Positions 29,195 through 36,962 of a DNA stretch of 64,000 nucleotides are shown here, piece after piece. Position 1 is the stretch's first letter; the number at the start of each line of letters is the position of its first letter. Position numbers and translations under genes: made by a program. Origin of the DNA: Acidovorax sp. KKS102 (GTDB lineage Bacteria; Pseudomonadota; Gammaproteobacteria; Burkholderiales; Burkholderiaceae_C); contig NC_018708.1 in NCBI RefSeq assembly GCF_000302535.1, positions 1,178,001 through 1,242,000 of the forward strand, in the 5' to 3' direction. The notes under the pieces are model-generated. The model ran no database searches. It had not been told where the DNA came from and saw only the letters and a list, made by a program, of their open reading frames with translations.

Positions 29195-30502
29195 ATGCCT
29201 GTTTACCGTTCCGCCCTTTTGCGTTTTGCCGATGACGGCCGCGCCCTCTATGACGAAGATGGCCTGCTGGCCATTGGCCCGGATGCCCAGGGCCGCCAGC
29301 GGGTGCTGGCAGCCGGTGCCTGGCAGACCCTCGCACCCCAGTTCGCCGGAGAGCCGGTGGTGCATTTGCCGGGGCGCATTCTGGCCCCGGGGTTTGTGGA
29401 CATGCACATCCACTTTCCGCAGACGGACGTGATCGGCTCGCCCGCCGATGGCCTGCTGCCCTGGCTGGAGAACTACACCTTTCCCCACGAGTCGCGGTTT
29501 GTGGAGCAGGACTATGCGGGGCAGGTGGCGCAGTTCTTTGTGGCCGAGCTGCTGCGCAACGGCGTGACCACAGCCCTGGCGTTTTCGACGTCTCACCCCG
29601 CGTCGGTGGACGCCTTGTTTGCCGAGGCCCAACGGCAGCACATGCGCCTCATCACCGGCAAGGTGCTGCAAGACCGACACTCGCCCGACGGTGTGCGCGA
29701 CGACACCCAGCAGAGCCTGATCGACACCGAGGCCCTCATCCGACGCTGGCACGGCGTGGACCGGCTCGGCTACGCCATCACCCCCCGCTTCGCGCCCACC
29801 AGCACCCATGAGCAATTGCGCGGGGCGGGCGAGCTGGCTGCGCGCTACCCCGATGTGTGGATCCAGTCCCATGTGGCCGAAAACCGCGACGAAATCCGTT
29901 GGGCGCGCGAGCTGTTCCCCGCCGCACGCAGCTATCTGGCCGTGTATGACGACTTCGGCCTCATGCGCGAGCGTGCGGTGTATGCCCACTGCATCCACTT
30001 CGACGACGACGACCGGGCGCTGATGCGCGACACCGGCGCGGTGGCTGCGGTCAGCCCCACCAGCAACCTCTTTCTGGGCAGCGGGTTCTTCGACTACGCG
30101 GGGGCCGACCGGGTGGGCTTCGGCTACGGCCTGGCCAGCGATGTGGGCGGGGGCACCAGCTTCAGCCCGTTCCACACCATGCTGGCCGCGTACTACGTGG
30201 GGCGGGAGGGGCAGACCAAACAGGGCCTGAGCCTGTCGCCCCAGCAACTGTGGTGGCAACACACGGCTGGGGCCGCCAAGGCGCTGGGCCTGGCCGGTGT
30301 GGTGGGCAATCTGCAGCCAGGCTGCGAGGCCGATTTTGTGGTGCTGAACCCCGAGGTCACACCGCTTTTGGCGCGCAAGACCCGGCAGGCGCGCAACCTG
30401 GATGAGCTTTTGTTTGCGCTGATCGTGCTCGGTGACGACCGCGTGGTGGAGAGGACGGTGATTAGTCAGGCCGGTTCAAACAAAGAAGGCCATGGCGCCT
30501 GA
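29195..30502 (+). CDS. guaD: Guanine deaminase
   Basis: A 435-residue amidohydrolase that converts guanine to xanthine, the substrate of XdhAB. Zinc ligands lie in FVDMHIHFPQTDVIG, in the QSHVAENRDEI and AHCIHFDD segments, and in ASDVGGGTSFS, and the LENYTFPHE segment is diagnostic of GuaD. The ATG at 29195 is chosen because the upstream extension to 29120 is not conserved in character and covers the probable promoter. It follows the second BMP gene by 112 bases. Confidence 0.95.
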   Translation: MPVYRSALLRFADDGRALYDEDGLLAIGPDAQGRQRVLAAGAWQTLAPQFAGEPVVHLPGRILAPGFVDMHIHFPQTDVIGSPADGLLPWLENYTFPHESRFVEQDYAGQVAQFFVAELLRNGVTTALAFSTSHPASVDALFAEAQRQHMRLITGKVLQDRHSPDGVRDDTQQSLIDTEALIRRWHGVDRLGYAITPRFAPTSTHEQLRGAGELAARYPDVWIQSHVAENRDEIRWARELFPAARSYLAVYDDFGLMRERAVYAHCIHFDDDDRALMRDTGAVAAVSPTSNLFLGSGFFDYAGADRVGFGYGLASDVGGGTSFSPFHTMLAAYYVGREGQTKQGLSLSPQQLWWQHTAGAAKALGLAGVVGNLQPGCEADFVVLNPEVTPLLARKTRQARNLDELLFALIVLGDDRVVERTVISQAGSNKEGHGA

Positions 30503-30672
30503 TCGGAAACGGCGAAAAGTCATCATTTTTAACGCCGTACCGCAGAATTGCCGCGTCGTCCATACTGCATTTGCAGGATGTATTTGAGCCGAGGACGGCG
30601 GCACAGTGTGCTGATGCTGGATGCCGTGCGATGGGCGCACGGCGCGTGCATTTTTTGTTCAGGGTGAGTTAT

Positions 30673-31140
30673 ATGCCTCCAACCAAATATTTGTTTGGCC
30701 TGCTGCTGATCGCCTCTCTGTCGCCGTTGGCGGCGCTGGCGCAAGACGCACCCAAGGATCCCGCACCTGCGGCCTGCGAGGCTCGGGTTGGCGCGCCGCA
30801 ATGGCTACCCTGTGGCCCGGATCGGGTGTTTACTGAGGCGGAGGTCAAGTCCCTGCTTATCAAGGAGGAGGCGATCACCAAGATGGTGGTGACCAGCGGA
30901 AAATCCGGTAAGCGATTTTTTGTTCACTTCAAACCAGCCGGAAAGTTGGACTCTGGTCCTGAAGGCGGCACCAACTTTGGCAAGAGCTGGAAGTTCAAGG
31001 GCAACCAGGTGTGCCGCGATTACTACCGCATCACCCAGGTGGACTGTGGTGTGTTTGAGTTGCAGGGCACAACCCTGTATCTCGTTGATGACGACGGGGC
31101 GCGGAGCCCTGTGAATGCACTTGAGTTCGCTAGGCCTTAG
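30673..31140 (+). CDS. Secreted protein of unknown function
   Basis: A 155-residue protein with a clear signal peptide (MPPTKYLFGLLLIASLSPLA through ALA, about 23 residues). The mature part has four cysteines (in PAACEAR, WLPCGPD, QVCRDYY and QVDCGVF), enough for two disulfides, and is rich in lysine. The ATG at 30673 follows an AGGGTGAG site. GC content is lower than the flanks. I recognise no family and no operon partner. Confidence 0.7.
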   Translation: MPPTKYLFGLLLIASLSPLAALAQDAPKDPAPAACEARVGAPQWLPCGPDRVFTEAEVKSLLIKEEAITKMVVTSGKSGKRFFVHFKPAGKLDSGPEGGTNFGKSWKFKGNQVCRDYYRITQVDCGVFELQGTTLYLVDDDGARSPVNALEFARP

Positions 31141-31184
31141 CGTAGTTGCCGTGCTCTCCCCTAGTGGAGGTGGAATTCTCAAGC

Positions 31185-31240
31185 AAAATACGGCCTAGGC
31201 GCTGGGACATCAAGCGCTAGCAGCTATAAAAATCGTAGTA
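31185..31240 (-). repeat. Dispersed palindromic repeat, copy G
   Basis: On the reverse strand it reads ACTACGATTTTTATAGCTGC, then TAGCGCTTGATGTCCCAGCG. It occupies the space immediately before the dcd start. Confidence 0.8.
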
Positions 31241-31261
31241 TTTTGCCGAGGAATCTGCAGC

Positions 31262-31834
31262 ATGAGCATCAAGAGCGACAAATGGATCCGCCGCATGGCG
31301 GCCGAGCACGGCATGATCGAGCCCTTCGAGCCCGGTCAGGTGCGTGAGGTCGAAGGCCGCAAGATCATCAGCTACGGCACCAGCAGCTACGGCTACGACA
31401 TCCGCTGTGCGCCCGAATTCAAGGTGTTCACCAACATCCACAGCACCGTGGTGGACCCCAAGAACTTCGACGAAAAGAGCTTTGTCGATTTTGAAGGCGA
31501 CAGCTGCATCATCCCGCCCAACAGCTTCGCGCTGGCCCGCACGGTGGAATACTTCCGCATCCCGCGCAACGTGCTCACCATCTGCCTGGGCAAAAGCACC
31601 TACGCGCGCTGCGGCATCATTGTCAACGTGACCCCGTTCGAGCCCGAGTGGGAAGGGTATGTGACGCTGGAGTTCAGCAACACCACGCCGTTGCCCGCAC
31701 GTATATATGCCGGCGAAGGCTGTGCACAGGTGCTGTTCTTCGAAAGCGACAAGGACGACGTCTGCGAGGTCAGCTACCGAGACCGGGGCGGCAAGTACCA
31801 GGGGCAGGTGGGCGTGACGCTGCCCAAGGCCTGA
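31262..31834 (+). CDS. dcd: dCTP deaminase
   Basis: A 190-residue homotrimeric enzyme that deaminates dCTP to dUTP for thymidylate synthesis. Diagnostic blocks are [13 protein letters not shown], the [12 protein letters not shown] active-site strand, [18 protein letters not shown] with the catalytic glutamate, and AQVLFFESD. Length and start are typical. It is probably a single-gene unit with a dispersed repeat just upstream. Confidence 0.97.
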   Translation: MSIKSDKWIRRMAAEHGMIEPFEPGQVREVEGRKIISYGTSSYGYDIRCAPEFKVFTNIHSTVVDPKNFDEKSFVDFEGDSCIIPPNSFALARTVEYFRIPRNVLTICLGKSTYARCGIIVNVTPFEPEWEGYVTLEFSNTTPLPARIYAGEGCAQVLFFESDKDDVCEVSYRDRGGKYQGQVGVTLPKA

Positions 31835-31982
31835 CAGTCTCGGCGGCGCGCTGGACACCCCCCCTGTGGGCAGGGGCGGTGTCCTACAAACGCCATGCGC
31901 CTTGGCTGAAATGCAAGCATCGGTAAGTTTTTTAGCATCGGTGACATGCCTCCCGGGAGATGGGGGCTGATGGAGCCTCACC

Positions 31983-32405
31983 ATGCTGATGTCCGCTGTT
32001 GCCTCAAGTTTTTTCTTTGCGCCCGTCCGTGCCCTGGCACCTGCGCAGGGCGCTGCGGTCGCCGCCAAAGCCAAAGCGCCAGCCGCTTCGCCGGTGGCCT
32101 CAGCGTTTCAGTCGGCTGATACGGCGCCGGACCCTGCAGATGCAGGCTGTCACGCCCACCACACCCCCACCCCCACCCCCACCTATTGGCCTTGTGAACT
32201 CCTCAACGACTTTGTGCTGCGCATGGCCGCCCAAGGCCATTGCGTGAACATGTCAATGATGCTGGGCCACCGGCCTTACGCGCTGGAGCGGCTGGCGCTG
32301 GCAGCCCAGGCGCCGGATGCCAGCTTGCAGGAACTGGCGGGCCAGCTGCGGCCGTACTTCGATGCGCCAGTGCTGGAGGCGGGGGCAGTATCCAGCGGGC
32401 ACTGA
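31983..32405 (+). CDS. Hypothetical protein
   Basis: A predicted 140-residue protein with a GGAG ribosome site seven bases before the ATG at 31983. Residues 1-60 are alanine-rich and low-complexity, with a hydrophobic start that could be a signal sequence. A HHTPTPTPT stretch precedes a more structured C-terminal part (WPCELLNDFVLRMAAQGHCV, then LERLALAAQAPDASLQELA). I recognise no family. It is convergent with the diguanylate cyclase gene. Coding status is likely but not certain. Confidence 0.5.
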   Translation: MLMSAVASSFFFAPVRALAPAQGAAVAAKAKAPAASPVASAFQSADTAPDPADAGCHAHHTPTPTPTYWPCELLNDFVLRMAAQGHCVNMSMMLGHRPYALERLALAAQAPDASLQELAGQLRPYFDAPVLEAGAVSSGH

Positions 32406-32440
32406 CCGGGTGCTTGTTCTTGGAAGGCTCTGATGCCCAA

Positions 32441-34144
32441 TTAAGCTTCCACACAAACCCGATTGCGTCCCTGCCCCTTGGCCTCATAGAGCGCTGCGTC
32501 GCCCCGCCGCAGCATGGCGGCACCATTGTCATCTGCGCCGCGCATCGTGGCCACGCCCGCGCTCACGGTGATGGTCCCCACCACCGGGTCCTGCTGCTCC
32601 GCCATGGCCGTGACCAGAGCGTGTGCAATCGATTGGGCGCCGTTCAGGTCGGTGTCGGGCAACAGCGCCACAAACTCCTCGCCCCCCAGCCGGGCCACCA
32701 CATCCGAGCCCCGCAGGCGGGATTCCAGCGTGCGCGCCAGGCGCCGCAACACCTCGTCCCCCGCCTCGTGTCCGTAGGTGTCGTTCACCCGCTTGAAGTG
32801 GTCCACGTCCACGGTGATCAGGCTCAACGGACGGCTGCTGCGCCGCGCCAGCGCCACGGCAAAGGCCATTTGTGTCTCGAAGCCGCGCCGGTTCAGCAGG
32901 CCGGTCAGGGCGTCGGTGCGCGCCTGCAGGTCCAGGGCGCGGTTGGCGGCTTCCAGTTCCAGCGTGCGCAGCCGCACCTTTTCTTCCATGGCTTCACGGG
33001 CGGCCACCAAGTGGTGCGTCATGCGGCCCAGAGACTGCGAGAGCTGCTGCACTTCGCGGCTGCTCTGCATGGCCGGGATGTCACTGCCTGGGCGGCCCGC
33101 CTCCACGCCGCTGGCGGCATCGGCCAGCGCATACAGGTCCACGCTCAGGCGCCGGGCGGCCAGCCAGGCCAGGGCCGAGGCGAACAGCGCGGCAACCAGA
33201 CCGATGGCGAGCGCCAGCTGCACGGAGTCATCCGCCTCGGCAAAAGCCAGCTCCACGGGTTGACGCGCCACGATGCGCCAGCCCAGGTCGCTGGCGGCAT
33301 TGCGTGGCTGCAGCTGCGTGGCTGCGGTCAGGTAGCGTTTGCCGTCCTGCCACCGTGCCACGGTGGTCTGCGTGCTGCCGCCGCCGTCGCGGTTGTTGTT
33401 GATCTGAATGCCCTCGGGCAGCCGCTGCCCGGCGGCCCGCATCACCTCGGTCCGCCCGCCGGGGGCAAAGATCAGGGTGCCTTGCCGGTCAAAGATGAAC
33501 AGTTCCAGCGCGCTCTCGTCAGACGAAGCGGGCGTGAGGCTTTCGAGCACCTCGCGGGTCCATTGCCAGCTGCCGTGGATGGCGAACACGCCCACGGTGG
33601 TGGGGCCGATGCGGATGGGTGCGGCAAAGTCCACAAAACGGTGCGGCTCGCCCGTCGCGGTGGGGGGCAGCAGGGATTCGAGCAACTGCGCTGCATGCAC
33701 GTCGCCCACATGCACTCCTTGCAGGCCGTGCTGAAACCAGGGGCGCTGCGCCACGCTCTGCCCCACCAGCAGTCCGTTTGTGGCATTGCGCACCACGCCT
33801 TGCGCGTCGGCCACGCCAATCCACACATTGGTGGGTTGCATGGCTTGGCTGCGGGCCAGCATGTGTTGCGCTTCGGCAGAGTCGAGCCCCTTGGACCAGA
33901 CCACTTCGGCACTGGCCATCACCTCGGCCTCCAGGCTGCGCTGCATGAGGCCCAGGGCCAAGAGCTTGCCGGCGTTTTCGGCCACCACCTGCAACGAGTT
34001 GCCTGCATCGCGCTGGATGCGGTGCTTGAGCAGTTCGCCGAACCCCAGCGACAACAACACCGACAGGCCCACCACCAGAGTGCCGAACACCAGCGCGATC
34101 TGCATGCGCAGGCTGTGGTCTGAAAAGCGGGTGATGAACATCAT
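32441..34144 (-). CDS. Membrane-anchored diguanylate cyclase (Cache-HAMP-GGDEF)
   Basis: A 567-residue enzyme. A membrane segment at about 15-38 leads to a periplasmic Cache-type sensor (about 40-290), a second membrane segment (LALAIGLVAALFASALAWLA), a HAMP domain, a short coiled coil (AMEEKVRLRTLELEAANRAL) and a GGDEF domain. The signature is LGGEEF, with an intact RxxD feedback site (RGSD) just before it, unlike the other cyclase at 12375. It should make cyclic-di-GMP. Its start overlaps the stop of the preceding reductase gene (ATGATG at 34139-34144), so the two are co-transcribed despite unrelated functions. Confidence 0.92.
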   Translation of the reverse strand: MMFITRFSDHSLRMQIALVFGTLVVGLSVLLSLGFGELLKHRIQRDAGNSLQVVAENAGKLLALGLMQRSLEAEVMASAEVVWSKGLDSAEAQHMLARSQAMQPTNVWIGVADAQGVVRNATNGLLVGQSVAQRPWFQHGLQGVHVGDVHAAQLLESLLPPTATGEPHRFVDFAAPIRIGPTTVGVFAIHGSWQWTREVLESLTPASSDESALELFIFDRQGTLIFAPGGRTEVMRAAGQRLPEGIQINNNRDGGGSTQTTVARWQDGKRYLTAATQLQPRNAASDLGWRIVARQPVELAFAEADDSVQLALAIGLVAALFASALAWLAARRLSVDLYALADAASGVEAGRPGSDIPAMQSSREVQQLSQSLGRMTHHLVAAREAMEEKVRLRTLELEAANRALDLQARTDALTGLLNRRGFETQMAFAVALARRSSRPLSLITVDVDHFKRVNDTYGHEAGDEVLRRLARTLESRLRGSDVVARLGGEEFVALLPDTDLNGAQSIAHALVTAMAEQQDPVVGTITVSAGVATMRGADDNGAAMLRRGDAALYEAKGQGRNRVCVEA

Positions 34145-35130
34145 GCAGGCGTTGCGGTCACGGAGTCCATCGCTGCCAGGGCCGGGCTGGCATGGCGCAA
34201 TGCCAGCCGGGCAGCCGCCAAGTCCCAGCCGGCCCAGCCGCAGCTTTTGAACAGCACCGGGCCCTGTGGGTGCTTCAGCGCCGCATTGCGGTGGTCACGC
34301 ACCACATCGCCCAGCGTGGGGAGCGCGGCCACATCCAGGCCTGCCTGCAACAGATCGCCTGCCTCGTGCAGCGCATCGCTGGTGTCCACCACGATGCGTC
34401 CGTGCTGCGCGATGTGCTGGCACAGGCCCGGGGCCAGCTCCACCATGGCGGGCGTGAAGGCGCCCACCGCTGCGATGAACGTGTCGGGCCGGGGCGGGGC
34501 GCTCAGCACCACGGCCTTGCCGGTGGTGCAGGTGGCGATCAGCGGGCAATGAGGCACGGCAGCATCGGCGTCGGGCACCACCCGAGCCTGGGCGCCCAGC
34601 GCTTGCACTTGCGCCGCGAGGGCCTCGGCGCTGGCGCGGCTGCGGGAGGCAATCCACACCTCGCGCACGCCGAGGCCGTGGATGAAGGCCTCGGCGTGCG
34701 CCAGGCCCTGCACCCCTGCGCCGACGATGAGCAAAGGCCCTTTTGGCATCGGCGCCAGCCGCTGGGCGGCCAGCAGCGACGCTGCGGCGGTGCGCCGTGC
34801 GGTGACGGTGGGACCATGAAGCACCAGCCGGCGCTCGCCCGTGGCGATGTCAAACACCACCACGTCGCCCTGGATCGACGGGCGCCCGGTGCCCGCGTTG
34901 CCCGGGGTCAGGGTGATGAGCTTGGTCATGGCCACCGCCTGATCCGTGGCAGGCATCACAAACAGGCTGCCGCCTTGTGCCAGCGGCAGCACGGCCCGCT
35001 GGGGTACCACCACGCTGTTGTCCTGCAGCAAGGCAGCAATTTCATCGGCCAGTGCGGACCAGGGCAAGCGCGCAGCGGTGGCGGCCGCGTCCAGCAGGCC
35101 AGGGGGTGCGAAAGAGGGGGCAAAAGGCAT
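34141..35130 (-). CDS. Ornithine cyclodeaminase/mu-crystallin family, probable cyclic imino-acid reductase
   Basis: A 329-residue NAD(P)-binding protein. The Rossmann loop LLIVGAGVQGLAHAEAF and the GPTVTARRTAAASLLAA segment are those of the OCD/mu-crystallin family. The closing GPVLFKSCGWAGWDLAAARL segment is typical of the delta-1-pyrroline-2-carboxylate or piperideine-2-carboxylate reductase branch, so reduction of a cyclic imino acid from hydroxyproline or lysine breakdown is more likely than ornithine cyclisation. It is translationally linked to the downstream diguanylate cyclase. Confidence 0.82.
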   Translation of the reverse strand: MPFAPSFAPPGLLDAAATAARLPWSALADEIAALLQDNSVVVPQRAVLPLAQGGSLFVMPATDQAVAMTKLITLTPGNAGTGRPSIQGDVVVFDIATGERRLVLHGPTVTARRTAAASLLAAQRLAPMPKGPLLIVGAGVQGLAHAEAFIHGLGVREVWIASRSRASAEALAAQVQALGAQARVVPDADAAVPHCPLIATCTTGKAVVLSAPPRPDTFIAAVGAFTPAMVELAPGLCQHIAQHGRIVVDTSDALHEAGDLLQAGLDVAALPTLGDVVRDHRNAALKHPQGPVLFKSCGWAGWDLAAARLALRHASPALAAMDSVTATPA

Positions 35131-35247
35131 GCGCGGACTTTACACAGCGTGCCGGCGGCCTGGGAGCGGAGAACCCCTCACCGACGCCGGGTACGGGACC
35201 ACAGGGCAGGGCGGTCTCGGCTCAGGGTGGCTGTACGCGGTACTTCA

Positions 35248-35931
35248 TCAATGCGTGGCCCCTGCCTGCAGCGCAATGTCCTGCGGGGCCAGCACCGCCG
35301 CCCAGAGGGCTGCATGGATGCCGCGCACCATGTCGCGCAGGGGCAGATGGGGCTCGCCCTGGCCGCTGAGCCAGGGCACATGCACAAAGCCGCCACGCGC
35401 TCCCTGGGGGGCAGTGCCCTGCGCCAGCAAGTGCATCAGCCCGTACAGCACATGGTTGCAGACAAAGGTGCCTGCGGTCTGCGATACCTCGCAGGGCACG
35501 CCTGCCCGCTGCACGGCACGCAGCATGGCCTTTATGGGCAGGTTGGCAAAGTAGGCGGCGGGCCCGCCGGTCTGCACCGGGGTGTCGATGGGCTGGGCGC
35601 CGCAGTTGTCGGGGATGCGCGCATCGTTGATGTTGATGCCAATGCGCTCGATGGACAGCGCTGCCCGTCCACCTGCCAGACCTAGGCACAGTGTGATGGC
35701 AGGCTGGTGCTCCTGCAGCAGCGACTGCAGCCGCTGCAACGACTGCCCGAACACCGTGGGCAACTGCGCGGCCACCACCTGGTGCCCTGCAAGGCGCTGG
35801 CCGTGCAGCGCTTGCGCAATCAGCCAGCTGGGGTTGTTTGCGCCGCCGCCAAACGGGTCAAAACCGGTCAGCAAGATGGCCGAGCCGGCCTGGGGCGTGC
35901 TGTGGGGAGTGTCAGGAGCCATGGATGTCAT
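35248..35931 (-). CDS. pcp: Pyroglutamyl-peptidase I
   Basis: A 227-residue cysteine peptidase (family C15) that removes N-terminal pyroglutamate. The TGFDPFGG start, the ALSIERIGININ segment with the catalytic glutamate, the TAGTFVCNHVLYGLM segment with the catalytic cysteine and the GGFVHVPWL histidine complete the triad. The ATG at 35931 is used; another ATG three codons downstream is possible. The protein is cytoplasmic. It may form a loose unit with the reductase and cyclase genes on the same strand, 117 bases away. Confidence 0.92.
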   Translation of the reverse strand: MTSMAPDTPHSTPQAGSAILLTGFDPFGGGANNPSWLIAQALHGQRLAGHQVVAAQLPTVFGQSLQRLQSLLQEHQPAITLCLGLAGGRAALSIERIGININDARIPDNCGAQPIDTPVQTGGPAAYFANLPIKAMLRAVQRAGVPCEVSQTAGTFVCNHVLYGLMHLLAQGTAPQGARGGFVHVPWLSGQGEPHLPLRDMVRGIHAALWAAVLAPQDIALQAGATH

Positions 35932-36044
35932 GAGAGGCGGGCTGAAGCGGGGTGGAACACATCGTAAATCGTCCACGCCGGGGCCGTCCCGGCGCGTAAC
36001 ATGCAGGCTTGGCCGCCCCGCCGTGAGGGCGCTGGAGAGACGCA

Positions 36045-36929
36045 ATGAAATGGGAAGGCAATCGCGAGTCCGACAACGTGGAAGACCGCCGTGACGAGGG
36101 CGGCGGCGGTGGATCGCCGGTGTTTGGTGGGCGCAGCATCGGCATTGGCACCATCGTGATCGCGCTGGTGGGGGGCTGGGTGCTGGGCATCAACCCCTTG
36201 ACCATCCTGGGGTTGCTCAGCGGTGGCGGCCCGGCGCCCCAGGTCCAGACACAGCCCCATACCCCTGCCCACAGGCCTCCGGCCGATGACACCATGGCAC
36301 GTTTCGTGTCTACGGTGCTTGCGGACACGGAGGACGTGTGGGGCGAGTTGTTCCGCCAGGGCGGCGGTCGCTACCAGGACCCGCGGCTGGTGTTGTTCCG
36401 GGGCGCCACGCCCACCGCCTGTGGCACAGGCCAGGCCGCGATGGGACCGTTCTATTGCCCGGCTGACCAGAAGGTCTACATCGACCTGGGCTTTTACGAA
36501 ACCCTCAAGACCCGTTTGGGAGCCCCCGGCGACTTTGCCCAGGCCTACGTGATTGCCCACGAGGTAGGCCACCATGTGCAGAACCAGCTCGGCATCAGCG
36601 CCAAGGTGGACCAGATGCGGGGCCGTGTGAGCAAGGTCGAATACAACGCGCTGTCGGTGCGGCTGGAACTGCAGGCCGACTGCTTTGCGGGGGTCTGGGC
36701 CCACCACGCCCAGAAGGCCCGGCAGATCCTGGAGCAGGGCGATGTGGAGGAAGCCATGAACGCCGCCGCCAAGATTGGTGACGACGCGCTGCAGCGCGCC
36801 AATGGCGGTGCCGTGGTGCCCGAGAGCTTCACGCACGGCACCAGTGCCCAGCGGCAGCGCTGGTTCAACAGCGGCCTGCAAAGCGGCAGTGTCAAGACCT
36901 GCGACACCTTTGCAGCGCGCAGCCTGTAG
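36045..36929 (+). CDS. ypfJ: Neutral zinc metallopeptidase, YpfJ family
   Basis: A 294-residue protein of the KPN_02809/YpfJ neutral zinc metallopeptidase family. It opens [16 protein letters not shown] with a glycine-rich stretch, has one membrane segment at about 31-60, and then a periplasmic catalytic domain with the zinc motif HEVGHHVQ and a downstream [15 protein letters not shown] helix carrying the third ligand. Cysteines at TACGTG and FYCPAD may form a disulfide. The biological substrate is not known for the family. The start at 36045 is standard for it. Confidence 0.92.
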   Translation: MKWEGNRESDNVEDRRDEGGGGGSPVFGGRSIGIGTIVIALVGGWVLGINPLTILGLLSGGGPAPQVQTQPHTPAHRPPADDTMARFVSTVLADTEDVWGELFRQGGGRYQDPRLVLFRGATPTACGTGQAAMGPFYCPADQKVYIDLGFYETLKTRLGAPGDFAQAYVIAHEVGHHVQNQLGISAKVDQMRGRVSKVEYNALSVRLELQADCFAGVWAHHAQKARQILEQGDVEEAMNAAAKIGDDALQRANGGAVVPESFTHGTSAQRQRWFNSGLQSGSVKTCDTFAARSL

Positions 36930-36962
36930 GCGCGCAATGCCCGGGGCTTGCTAGACACCTTC

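Noticed and set aside
32240-34123. 627-codon forward frame opposite a diguanylate cyclase
   Set aside because: Same type of GC-driven antisense frame; low-complexity composition and no ribosome site.
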